Assembly: GCF_921293095.1 (NCBI RefSeq)
Contig: NC_060254.1
Location: 6,696,001 to 6,760,000 of the forward strand
Length of the DNA stretch: 64,000 nt
Direction: 5' to 3'
Origin: Ischnura elegans
Taxonomy: Eukaryota > Arthropoda > Insecta > Odonata > Coenagrionidae
Positions 34,601 to 46,600 of the stretch are shown piece after piece; the first letter of the stretch is position 1, and each line of letters opens with the position of its first letter. The notes beneath the pieces were generated by a model. The model did not search any database and was not told where the DNA came from. It saw only the letters and a list, made by a program, of their open reading frames with translations. The translations under genes and the position numbers were made by a program.

Positions 34601-37600
34601 CTCATGGCCCAATTTTACAGAGGCTGATGGTGCTTGATGTTTGGCCTATGCCGTCCATCTAAGTTGGAAATATGCGGTAGGAAAGACTTCCACAAAGTCA
34701 GAACCCTTGGAGAGCCTCAAACCTACGCTCAGGCCGTGTATGGTGCTAAATTTGTTAAATATCCTTTCTACCATGTGAACATCAGTGAAGTTCCCTTGAA
34801 TGACCATGGGGAAAATTCCTCCCATTTCCTTCTTAGTTTGTGGACCACGAGAGACTAACCTCAAGCACTTGGTAAAATTGTCAGGACAAGTTGAATAGTG
34901 CAGTGGCTGAGAAAACCAAAGCTCTGTCTGTGGTTTGACCTTTGCGTCCAGGGTAATATTTTCCCATGGCAATAAATGTGAATTTCACCACGGTTCATGC
35001 TACAGGGCTGAAACGTAAATTTTGGGTTAAATTAAATGTATGGATTGGCTGTAATTCCTATGCATATATGTATTTGTTGGTGGCAGTATCCGGCCATATT
35101 TTTTTAGCATGCACTCATCCACCCATTTCGTTTCTATGGCATGCGTTGGTCCCGAAAAAATTTAACTTTTAGGTAAAATTTAATTGTTGTACAGGGACGT
35201 TGTCCCTCAAGTACATACAGTCAGTTGCATAAAACATTTCAATTTGTCAAAGTTCTGGGGATTGTAGCAACAAGATAAAAAAATAAAAATTACATCAGCT
35301 TACAAAAATTACAATCAGCTTTATGCGTTAAAAATCATAAACAAGAACCAACTACCTATATTACAACAAGTCATTGACGAATGAATAAGATGCATTCCAA
35401 GAATTGGATGCAATCCGACATGGGAACAAGTAGATTTTGGTGCAAAACGACGGAAGGATGGGGGGCTGAATTTAGAGAAATCACCCATAATCGTGGGTTG
35501 CATGAAATAAAATGATAGGTACATATTGAAATGGGGACAAATGGAAGTAAAACGAGGTCAAATCAGCTTCGAATGGGGCCAGAGGCTTCATACTTCACCT
35601 TGCATTGGGAAATAGCAGTAGGCCCTCTAAAATGTAGTTGAAAGCCAATTTTCTCATTCTATTTCACCAACATAGAAGGCATCAAATAAATAATTCTTTC
35701 GTTAGCCCTGTACATCCTGCTTTTTCTTTTGCAATGAAATAAATTGAAAGAATAATGTCTGCCCAATAACTATGCTGCAGCATGATTAATTGAGCCCCTA
35801 AAACCTTCTCTGCCTTGGCACTGATGTGTTTCCTCCACTCTTTAGGAAGTAGGTCCCCACCCAGTGGTCTTTCCAATCCCTCCACTTAACCCTTGAACGG
35901 CTAGCGTGCCCATATGGGCACAGCTGCAATGGTCTAAAAAATTACGTATATATTCCGACCTAAACGTTGTAGAGCATGATGTCTTCGCCAGAAATGATTA
36001 CAATGCATGACTTAATTCGGTTCGTGTGCTTACGGCCAGCATTTATACCAGCAGTTGACTGTGGCACGATAGGTATTCTTACTCTCTCTGTTTGAGGCGG
36101 CAATAGAGGGAAAGTGGCCAAGTGTCTTCAGTTAATGCGATTTTTTCCTTTTTATTTTTGATATTCGGCTATGTATTTAATATGTATTATCCTTATAATG
36201 AATATCACAATTCTAATGTAATAGTTTTCCTAGCACATCGCCATGCCTCTTAAATCCCTTTTACGCTATGAATGTTGCAACTATGGTCGCAACCACTTGT
36301 TCGTTTACACTTCAATGTTAAATTAGTAATTCCCCATTTTCACGGCATTTTTACAGACAATTTTCCGTGCCATCGTATCCTAAAATGTAGTGTGTACGCA
36401 CTGATATGCATTTGTATGGAGTATTGCCTATTTTTTACACTATGCATGTGTCAACCATGGTCACACCCATACTTGACTGTTTACACCACTATGGTATGAT
36501 ATTAATTTCCCATTTACGCCGTGCATATACGATGTGTACCATTGTGTCATAAAACGTCATGTAAACGCGCAGACTGTTTTTCAGCTGATTGTTTTGGTTG
36601 GTATGTTTCGCTTGCCCATACCTTGCCCATACCCTGCCCTCACGCTTGCCTATACCTAGAGGAAGCGATAATATATATTTGATAAATTAATCTAGTATAT
36701 CAAAAATCTATGGCAATGATTCAAGGAAGTATTTAGCAGGTGATGGTAGGAGATATGGAATTTTTTTGTTTGGAATTTGAAATACTTTTTGTATAGTTGC
36801 GATTAAACTTTTTTCGTAAACTTGATGAGAAGAATGGTCAGTCTATAACACACAGTAGGTTACCTAAATTCGAGATTATTAATTTCATATACTTAATTGA
36901 AATAGTATTGTGGAATCGATGTTTGTAACAAATCCACACAATGACTAGTATGTTGTGATAATTTACTTTGTGTGACTTTCCTTTTGAAGGAACTCATTGC
37001 CATGACAACTCCTCGGGCTAAACCATCCAAACATTTTTTCATTCAGTATCATTTCCTTCGTAGTGTAAATAGCAAATATTACATGATCTGTAAACTGTTT
37101 TGCACATTCATGCGTCGTGTGGCCTAGTGTTTATGACCTGGAATATTATTTTTTCAAGTGTTTACTATGTTATTTCCTTCTGTGAACTTTTATCCTATAA
37201 ATGGTAAGACTTTAGGTGAACCTAAAATGTCAGACTTAACAATCCAATACAACATTAGTGATATTATTTAAGATATAGTCAATTTATTCTTCTTGGAATA
37301 ATTTTCTGCCAGCCTCTCGAAAATCTCAATGAATAGCAACTTCTTCGTAGGCTTAAGTGAGACCTTATTATAATTTTAATGCTATAGCGTTAAAAACCAA
37401 ACATGACCGGCATTTGTGTTTCATGGAAAATATAATTATGGTAAAAGAAAGTGATTACATATAGTGATACATTATTTCAAACTAAAAAAATCAGTTCCTG
37501 TGAGTAGTACTTAAATGTAATGTTTGAAAACCCCACCTGTAGACAGGTTTAAAATGGTTGCATTATATCGAACATATGTGATATATACGCCAGCTTAAGG

Positions 37601-40600
37601 CTTAGGCTTTAATATATTATGATTCAAAAGATGTTTTTTTTTTGCTAATTTGCATAAAATCTGCGAAAAAGGCAAAATTTCATTTTATTTTCTGATTTCG
37701 CATTATTTTGTGTTACTTCACGTTATCGTGTCTCGCAAATTTCACGAATCTCAAACTATGAGATAATATTCAGAATTATAAAAATTTTTATAATACCTAT
37801 GCAGATTGTGATAATTCACCACTGTGATGAATTACCAAGTCAAAGAATCCTGCTTCATTGCGCTGTGAGTCCACTGTTTCTGCGAAATGCTCATGGAGGT
37901 CCATATTTTCGAATAGTGTGGGCAATGCAACATAGGCCCATCTAGGGGGGGGGCACCCCAAGTAACATTTTTGGTTGGCCCTCTGTTGGCAGATGGTGGG
38001 ACACAGCGGTTGGCCCATGGTATGATTTGGCCACCTCGCCAACCGTATCCCAACCAACGATTCCCCAACGATGGGCCAACAGAGCATTACAGTCGGGCCT
38101 TCGTATTCCCAACTATAGGCCAACCCCTCTCCAACGATACACCGTTGGCCCTTTTCAATTCTGCCATCCGTTTCCCAACGAAAGCTATATTTTACTGGCA
38201 TTCCTCATTTTTATAGAATGAGAGTTAAATTAATTTACCTTCTCACTTGATATGATACTGGTACATAGATAGAATCTTTACCTTTAACTCCCGATAAATC
38301 AAAATGAAATTAAATACATTAACAATCAATGCTATAGGACAAAGTAAGGTTACAGTGGTTAAAAGTGGAAAACAAAAAATCAATATCAGTTCAGAAGGTC
38401 CCCAACTTTTATTTTCACAAATTAGGACACTTTTTATTAGGACAAAATTAGGAAAATTTCAACAGCACCTTTCCATATTACAATATGGCACACACAAAAA
38501 CTGTCCATCTTCTTTGTAGGGCAACAAAACACACTTAGATAAAATCTGGGTGGACTGTTCAATTTGCATCCAGGTACTAATTTTTTTACTACAAATATAC
38601 CAATGGTACCACTTCTAAGAGGTAATTCAAAGAAATCCTCCTTAATTTCAAACATGTCACACTGCAAGATGTACACCCCTGAGTTATTTGATTCAATTGC
38701 CTTCACAATTCCTATTCTCTGGTCTTCGGTAACGAAATTGTTAAGTTTAGTCCATTTTACTTAATTGGATTAATAAGTGCAAGATTTAGGGATATTAATA
38801 GGAATCACAGAAACACTGATTGAGTATAATATAGTTGATGTATTTTCCATAAAATAATAATTGTGCAGTTGTTATTTAGGTTTACTCCTACAAATTCAAT
38901 CTCATTCTCTTCAGAGAGGACTAAATCACTCACTTTGTCCATTGAAACACTGTTTTCATTAAAACTTCCACTTGTACTAGATATGCCACAATCTGAAAAA
39001 ATATACATATCGATCTATCTAAATTAATGATGAAAAGTTTAAAATTCCACGAAACTATCTGTTTAAGGTAACATGATTTTAGGAATGCCAGTTTTGTAAG
39101 ACTTACCAAATGAGGTCAATGCCTTATTTTTGTTAGAAGCACTCGACTTATTTTATTTAACTGCTATCACAAAGACATAGTGAATGATTAACATATAAAA
39201 GCAATCCCTAACAACCAAACAAGTTTTGGTTGTTAGGTTGCTAGGGAACCATGTGAACCGTATCCTGCAACTTATGCAATCGTACTATAATGTTATGATG
39301 TCCCAACAGTGGCCCAATGATAATCCATTTCGTAGGGCCATCGTTGGGGATTTCCGTTGGGCCAACAGCATAAACCGTTTCGTTGGGCCGACGAACAATA
39401 TCTGCGTTGGGCCAACAGTGGAATTTGGTAGGCATATCCACCCACAATGAGCCAACCGTGACTACGGTTCCCCAACCGAGGCCCAACGGTCAATGTTACT
39501 TGGGACGTGCCCCCCCCCCCCAGATACTTAAAAAATATGCAACTATTTTAATATGAACCCATTATCATTGCGCTCATTTTGTATTACAAGGTATCCCTGT
39601 GTCCCTCCCCCCCCTGAAAGAAATCCTGGATCCACCGCAGCAATGCAAATAATAAGTCCAATGATTATTTTTTTTCTCTTCTTATCTTGACCTCGTTTAA
39701 TACATTGTTATAATATTTCCTGGAGTTTAGGTGAACGTATTTTATGAAAACAAGTTATAGCCAACGTTTCTATTTATTTTAAACCATCATCAGGGCTATT
39801 TTTACAAAATATTGTATATCGTTGTTATCTTTGTATTTTATATTGTTCTTATGTTTTTTCTTTCATAGCCCTGATGATGGTTTAAAATATATCGAAATAT
39901 ATTATATATATAGGTTTCATTTCACATCTGTCAAAACCCAGGACTCAAATTCCAAATTTGTCAGGTTTATTTGGAATATACCTCATAAAAGAGCAGCTGC
40001 ATTTCATTGGATAGAGCTGTGCATTTGCTGTTACGTCAAAGTTGCCATCGGGTTCACTATCTTGGACTTCTGCGCTGCCATCACACGCAGATGATGATGG
40101 ATTGGTCAGAATGTCCTTGAACTAATGTTTCCAATTCACTTCCAGACTGATCTTCTATATTCCATACAGTTATTTGAATGGCGACGATTCTCTTCTCTTG
40201 ATATATTATCGACTTCTTACTTTCTTCCTCAACTCGCTGCTGCTAGCGCAATATGGTAGAATCTTCTCCAGTTGCATTGGAGGTATAGAGAGCTAGAGAG
40301 GATTAGAAATTCATACAAAAGGACAAAAATTTCAGAAGTACTGCTAATTGCCGTTTGAAAAGCAGTGACTCAACCGCCAACCATATCCTGATTCGTATCT
40401 TCCAAGAACTTGTAGTAATGCTTCTTCTCCGTCTTACGTGCGGACCCCAAGGGTAGGATTTAAAGGAGAATTTTACAGTCCACCCAATTCCTCCACTCTC
40501 TCAAAAGGAGGCAGGATTTTTTCCCAGGGCGCAGCGTGCAGTCCACCCACCCCAAATACCGACGGGGTCAGGCGGACTAAGGCTGGACACGCGGCAAAGG

Positions 40601-43600
40601 GGCAAGGCCGAGTGACAGTGCCGTCAGGCCAGAAAAATGAAACAGTTTTCGTAAACCTGATGAGGCGATGATGAAAAATAATGTCTCTAAGAGCTCTGAA
40701 TCTTGTCCGATGGAAAACAGTCATGGGTTACGTGATGATTTTCCGGTGTGGGTAGTACAATAATTATTGAACAATAAAAGAAATACAAAATTAAAATATC
40801 ATAATTGCTTGAATTTTATGCAATTCAAGGATTTAGAACGTTTTATTTCCCTTTGCTGCCCGTAATATATCGAATGATTGAGCACGATAAGTCACTATGC
40901 CTAGCTTTTGAAATACAGGTAGGAGCCCTTGGGACAAAACTGGCATTGAACCGGGTACTTGCTGGTTCAAAATGAAGCAAATCGTCTACCACACTAGCCT
41001 CTTGCTGTTTATATCATATGCATAGGACAAAAGAGCCCGCAGGAAAGAAAAAAAGTGGAAAATAGCGCGAAAACATGTTGTGGGTCAAAAGGCCGTCCTT
41101 CTAGGTATAACATGTCATAAAAATTTTAAATAAAAGATTGTAGTTGAATTTTCACTAATTTATCAAAATATAGACCAAAATGAATAAAGTGAAAAAGTTT
41201 CAAGATTAAAAAAAAAATTTTAATAAGAGAAAAATAAATTTGAATTCTGAAAATGGTTCAAATGACCCCTGCCATCCTCCTAGTGTTAATTGACAACTTT
41301 TTCCAATTTCTCATTCATCGCCTGATGATGCAACCTGCAACGGCCGCAAAAGCTCCAGTGGCAAAGCGCAATACACAGCTGCTCCCGAAAGCCATCAACA
41401 CCAATGAATTTTGCCGTGAAAGCCTATATGCACCAAACAACAATTTTTCTGTCTTTCTGATAAATAATATAATCTGTTTGCTGGCACTCAGGGCAGAATA
41501 TAACACAAAAGGGAATCATGATGTAACCCGTAGATGTTACGTTATGAGCACTGAATGTATTAAACTATAAGAAATAGGAAGTTTGGGGTGGCATAGTTAT
41601 TTAACCATCTTTTACAGCTAGAAAGCTTTTTTAAGAATTCATTCACAAACAACTACTAACAACATTTAAAAAAAGCATCTAAATGCAAAATATGCTGGAA
41701 GAAACAAAAGCGGCCATTTTTTGGTGACTTGTTAAAATGGATTGTAATTACAAAATTCAATATAATGAAGTATGCACCACTTTCATGGTCCTAGTAACTT
41801 AGTATAATCGAGAGTTTAAAGTATAAGCACATTAGGAATTTTCTCTTTAGTTTATTTAGGCAATTACTGTACTCAGTTACTCCTAAACTCTAATGATATC
41901 TCTGAAGAAGCAGCATATCTACGGAACCCAAGTATATTCTACAAGTGTATGCATGTATATGTCATCACTTGTGCTCAGGGGCACAGCTAAGAATTAAGGC
42001 TGGGGGGATTTAGGTGCAACTAATATCGGGGTGTGTTGGGGGGGCCCACCAGGATAAGCGGTAGGTGCGAGATCAATAAATTGTGGAATTTTAAGATAAA
42101 TGGTTCAAAATGGTGAGTTTATGGCTTTCTGGGGGATATTTTATTAATCCTTACTCTATTCTATTAGTAATATCAATCCAACTAAGTAAAATGGATTAAA
42201 CTTAAAACTTCTCTTTAGCTCTGTGGGGGGAGGGGGGGAGTTTATCCCCCAAAACCCCCCCTCGCTGCGCCACAGCTTGTACTACCTTGGCTGATTCATT
42301 TCACATTTGTTGTGTGTGTATTTTGTTTCAGTGGGGACTTGAGCGTTAGCATGGGTTTCAGACGCTCACAATGTGTCATCTACCCCGATGGCATGGTTTT
42401 GTGTGTTCCAGCCATCAAATGGCCAGCCTATTGTCAGGCAGTTTTCAGACTCTGGCCATTTGACATGCACGAGTGCAAACTGACTATTGGATCATGGAAT
42501 CACCATGGTGAGGCGGTTGACATCAAAATGTCTGATGCAGGGGTATGTACAACTCATAAATTTAGGCTAATATATTATTCAATCAATCAGTTTATTTGTC
42601 ATTAAATGATGTAAAATCACAATAGACATCGTCAAAAGATACACACAAACATAAAAAAGACAATAAGAAACAACCTTGATACAAAAAACTATGTATATGT
42701 CAAGTACTATAAATATATTGCAATAATAATAATAATAATTGACCCTTTAATCCAAGACCACTTCATCACAGAGACCTTCTAGATCCCCTGACATATATTC
42801 ATCAATTGAGTACAGGGGATTCCTGCACAACCATTTTTGTGCCATTTTATTAAATTTATTTTTTTTCTTCTAATTTCATTGCCGTTGGCAGTACATTATA
42901 TGCCCTCATAGCCATGTTAATATAATTATTTTTTATCTTAGTCAGTCTCTGGAATGGTATGTCCAGGTCATCTTTATGCCTGGTGTGGTATGCGTGTACC
43001 TGAGACCTACATGTAAAATTTGCCAGGTTGTCTTTGGCATATTTGAGTAACTCATATATGTAAAGGGAATACACAGTCATTATACCTGATTTAAGGAAGA
43101 GAGGTTTACAGTGGTCCATATGTTTCAAATTGAAAAGTGTCCTTATGGCTTTCTTTTGTAACAACAGTACCTTACCTGCCTTAGGAGCATTGCCCCACAA
43201 TATAATTTCATAGCAGATGTGACTTTGAAAAAATGCATAGTACACATTCATCAATACTGTCTTTGATGCAATAGGCTTTAGTTTTCTGAGGAGATACAGC
43301 ACTCTACTGATTTTATTACATATTTTATCAATATGGGTATCCCATGTCAGCCTCTGGTCTCGGTGAAAACCCAGGACATTGACTGAATCTATTTCATTAA
43401 ATATTTCTTTTATTGCAAAAGTTAGCCCTGGTTAACATATTATTGGCTGTTTGCTATGCAATGTAAAATCATTATTGGCTGTGATTAATGTAGTGTCATC
43501 AGCATATAAGATAAAAGCTGTTCTGAGGTAGTTGGGAAGATCATTTACATAAACTATAAATAAAAAGGGCCCAAGAACAGACCCCTGGAGTACCCCACAC

Positions 43601-46600
43601 TCAACTGTTGCTTTTTTTGATAGTTTTCTATTGCACAGTGTTTGTTGTTGTCTATTTAATAGAAAGCAAAATAAGGTATTCAGTGTCGTACCCGTAACTC
43701 CATATAGCTTTAACTTCCTTAGCAAGATGTCATGCTGTACCATGTCGAAGGCTTTGCTGAGGTCGCAGTGTACCATTGCAGTATATTCATTTGCTTCAAA
43801 ACCTTCTATAATTTTAGCACAAATACTTTCCACAGCATGAGTGGTAGTCTTACCGTGTCTGAATCCATATTGACTAGGTGTTAGCAACTTATTTTATTCA
43901 AGATAGGCCATCAATTGATTCTTCAATATAGTTTCTATTATTTTGGACATGATAGGTACTATGGCCACTGGTCTATAGTTGCCTAAATCCGTTTTAGTGC
44001 CTTTCTTATAGAATGTATCTTATCTTCATGTATCTTATGAAATGACTTATGATTTAATGAAAGTCTACAATGCTCCACATTCTAGTTGCCCCTACCCTTC
44101 GTGTGGTAATTGTGTATTTCGGATCTACAGACAGAAGATTATTCTCAACCTGTTAATGCCATATGGTACTAGCTGGTAGTGCAATGCTAAACGTAACTTT
44201 TTTGTCGTTCATCGTAATTTATTTGGGTTTTTATACATAGTTTTAAATTGATAAGGATGGTTTAATTACCTTTACGAAAAGTTTGTTTTTTTAAAGCTGT
44301 AATAAATGCATTTCGAGCCATTTAAAAAATTAGAATTGGGTATCAACTAGCCCAAAACAGAAGGTATTTTTAGTGCAAGCATTTCGATTTTCTTTACTTA
44401 CGACGTATGCACCCATAATATGAAGGTGTTGTTATGTAATTATGATTATTAAAACGTGTACTTTTCGTACGAGGTATAGTTATTTGATATGAGCATAATG
44501 TGTAGGATGTTATGATGCAAAACATTTTGGTGGTGCCGTGTGGTATTGCTAGGTGTTTACACTGCCGTGTTTTGGAGGAAAGCGTAAATGAAAAATATTT
44601 CTGTCATTTTTGTTTTCTACCAGTTCTATATTTTGCAATAATAAATTTTTCATTATTTGTATTATACATTTAACATTATTTTAATTAAGGATGAGTCTGT
44701 TCTTAAATTTTTTCGGTTCTCGATATCGGTCCGGTTCTCCCCCATCGGTTCTCAGTTCTCAATACTCGGTTCTAAGGATGAACTATTATTATCTAAATCA
44801 ATGGAAAATTTAAATGAACAACCACTGAATTGTATGAAAATAATTTCACTGATGACTTAAATAGGCAGGAAATCTTTATAAAAAAAAACTTAAGATTGTC
44901 TCCATAATTTTATTTGCCAAGCAAAAAGGTTTAAGTAACATGTTGTTAAAGAATGCATGATCGACCAATATGTCACATTACATCAGTACATCCATCAGCC
45001 ACTTGGTTTTTCTCCAGGTTTTGATTTTAAAAATTCATCATTTTTACCCTATCTGGGTGTAATCTATTCTTTTTTGTCAGAAATATTTTGCTTTATATAT
45101 TGCTTTATTTTGAATATATATTGCTTGCAGTATTGAACAGGCGTTCACTGAAAACAGTAGTGGTCAATGTTGATATTGAAGGCCTGCACAAAATATGCTT
45201 GGAGCACAGTTTACATTCTGCATAGCATCAGGATCAATTCTGAAACTCCCCCAGCTCATTACGACATCATGCATTAATTTCTTGTAACTTTTGAGTCTGT
45301 TAAAAATATATATTTTGTTGTCTGCGATGTTGCTTAAAGTGTTACTTTAATTGACAACTTATTCGTACACCTCACTGTCACAGTTCCTATGACCTCTACA
45401 CTAAACTGATCAACTAGCCAGTACAGTGAAACCATGAATAAACTGAGCGGCCACGGCTTAGCTTGCACGGTAGAAACGTCCGCCGTGCGGGCGCTACTGT
45501 ACACACACCTAAGATCACTTTCAGACAGAATATTAGGCAACGGGGGAGAATTCGTAGCTGGATCTTTTGGGCATTGTCTTAATGCGACGGATATGATTAA
45601 TTCCCTGGTATAAAGGGGCATATAGCTATTAAAATTCCCGGTTGAGCATTATGAGGGCAAAATTTTGGAAGACAAGTAGTTCCTGAACTGGCCACTTTCA
45701 GACGCCAATGAGCTTTGCGTTAATTTTTCCTACCACTGTACATAAGTATGAGCATAATGTGTAGGATGTTATGATGCAAAACATTTTGGTGGTGCCGTGT
45801 GGTATTGCTAGGTGTTTACACTGCCGTGTTTTGGAGGAAAGCGCGAATGAAAAATATATCTGTCATTTTTGTTTTCTACCAGATCTTTATTTTACAATAA
45901 TTTATTTTTCATTATTTATATTATAAATTTAGCATTATTTTAACGAAGGATGAGTCGGTTGTTAAATTTTTTCCAATCTCGGTACCGGTCCGGTCCTCCC
46001 CCATCGGTTCTCGGTTCTTAATACTCGGTTCTCGATACTCGGTTCTAAGGATGAACTATTATTATATAAATCAATGGAAAATTTAATTGAACAACCACTA
46101 GAATTGTATGAAAATAATTTGACTGATGACTTAAATAAGCAGGAAATCTTTATAAAAATAACTTAAGATCGTCTCCATAATATTTTTTCCCAGTAAAAAC
46201 ATTGTTTTATTCATTACATTTTACATTAAAATAACTTGATATTTAACAATGCATGATCGACCAATACGGGGGAGGATTCGTAGCTGGATCTTTTGCACGT
46301 TGTCTTAATGCGACGGATATGATTATTTCCCTGGGATAAAGGGGAATATAGCTATTAAAATTCCCGGTTGAGCATTATGAGGGCAAAATTTTGGAAGACA
46401 AGTAGTTCCTGAACTGGCCGCTTTCAGACGCCAATTAGCTTTGTGTTAATTTTTTCTGCCACTGTTCATAAGTTCTATTTTACAATTACTGATATTTAAT
46501 AACTATTAAAATATCATATATTTTACGCATACCTTTGGATAATGTATTTTGCAAAAAATAATAAATGCTTTGTTGAGGTCACAAAGAGTCGATATGACTG

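Larger units (their letters stand above)
37945..39521. mobile_element. TIR element with GTTGGGCC/CCCAAC arrays
   Basis: The left end is a G tract, GCACCCCAAGTAACATT, then TTTGGTTGGCCC. The right end is the complement (AATGTTACTTGGGACGTGC plus a C tract). Both subterminal regions (37968-38190 and 39300-39497) are packed with degenerate GTTGGGCC and CCCAAC words. The interior carries, on the minus strand, an ORF at 38437-38706 and the DCGIS mini-exon (38805-39008). The superfamily is unknown. Confidence 0.7.

Noticed and set aside
34480..34640. Possible second tRNA-derived SINE on the minus strand
   Set aside because: A loose B-box-like GATTCAATTCC is present, but no A box at the right spacing and no tRNA stem.
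37797..38221. 134-codon minus-strand ORF and plus-strand partners
   Set aside because: Same cause: the left repeat array of the TIR element, with no domain and no splice context.
39222..39500. Overlapping ORFs of 66-81 codons on both strands
   Set aside because: They arise from the GTTGGGCC/CCCAAC repeat array, which stays open in several frames by composition.
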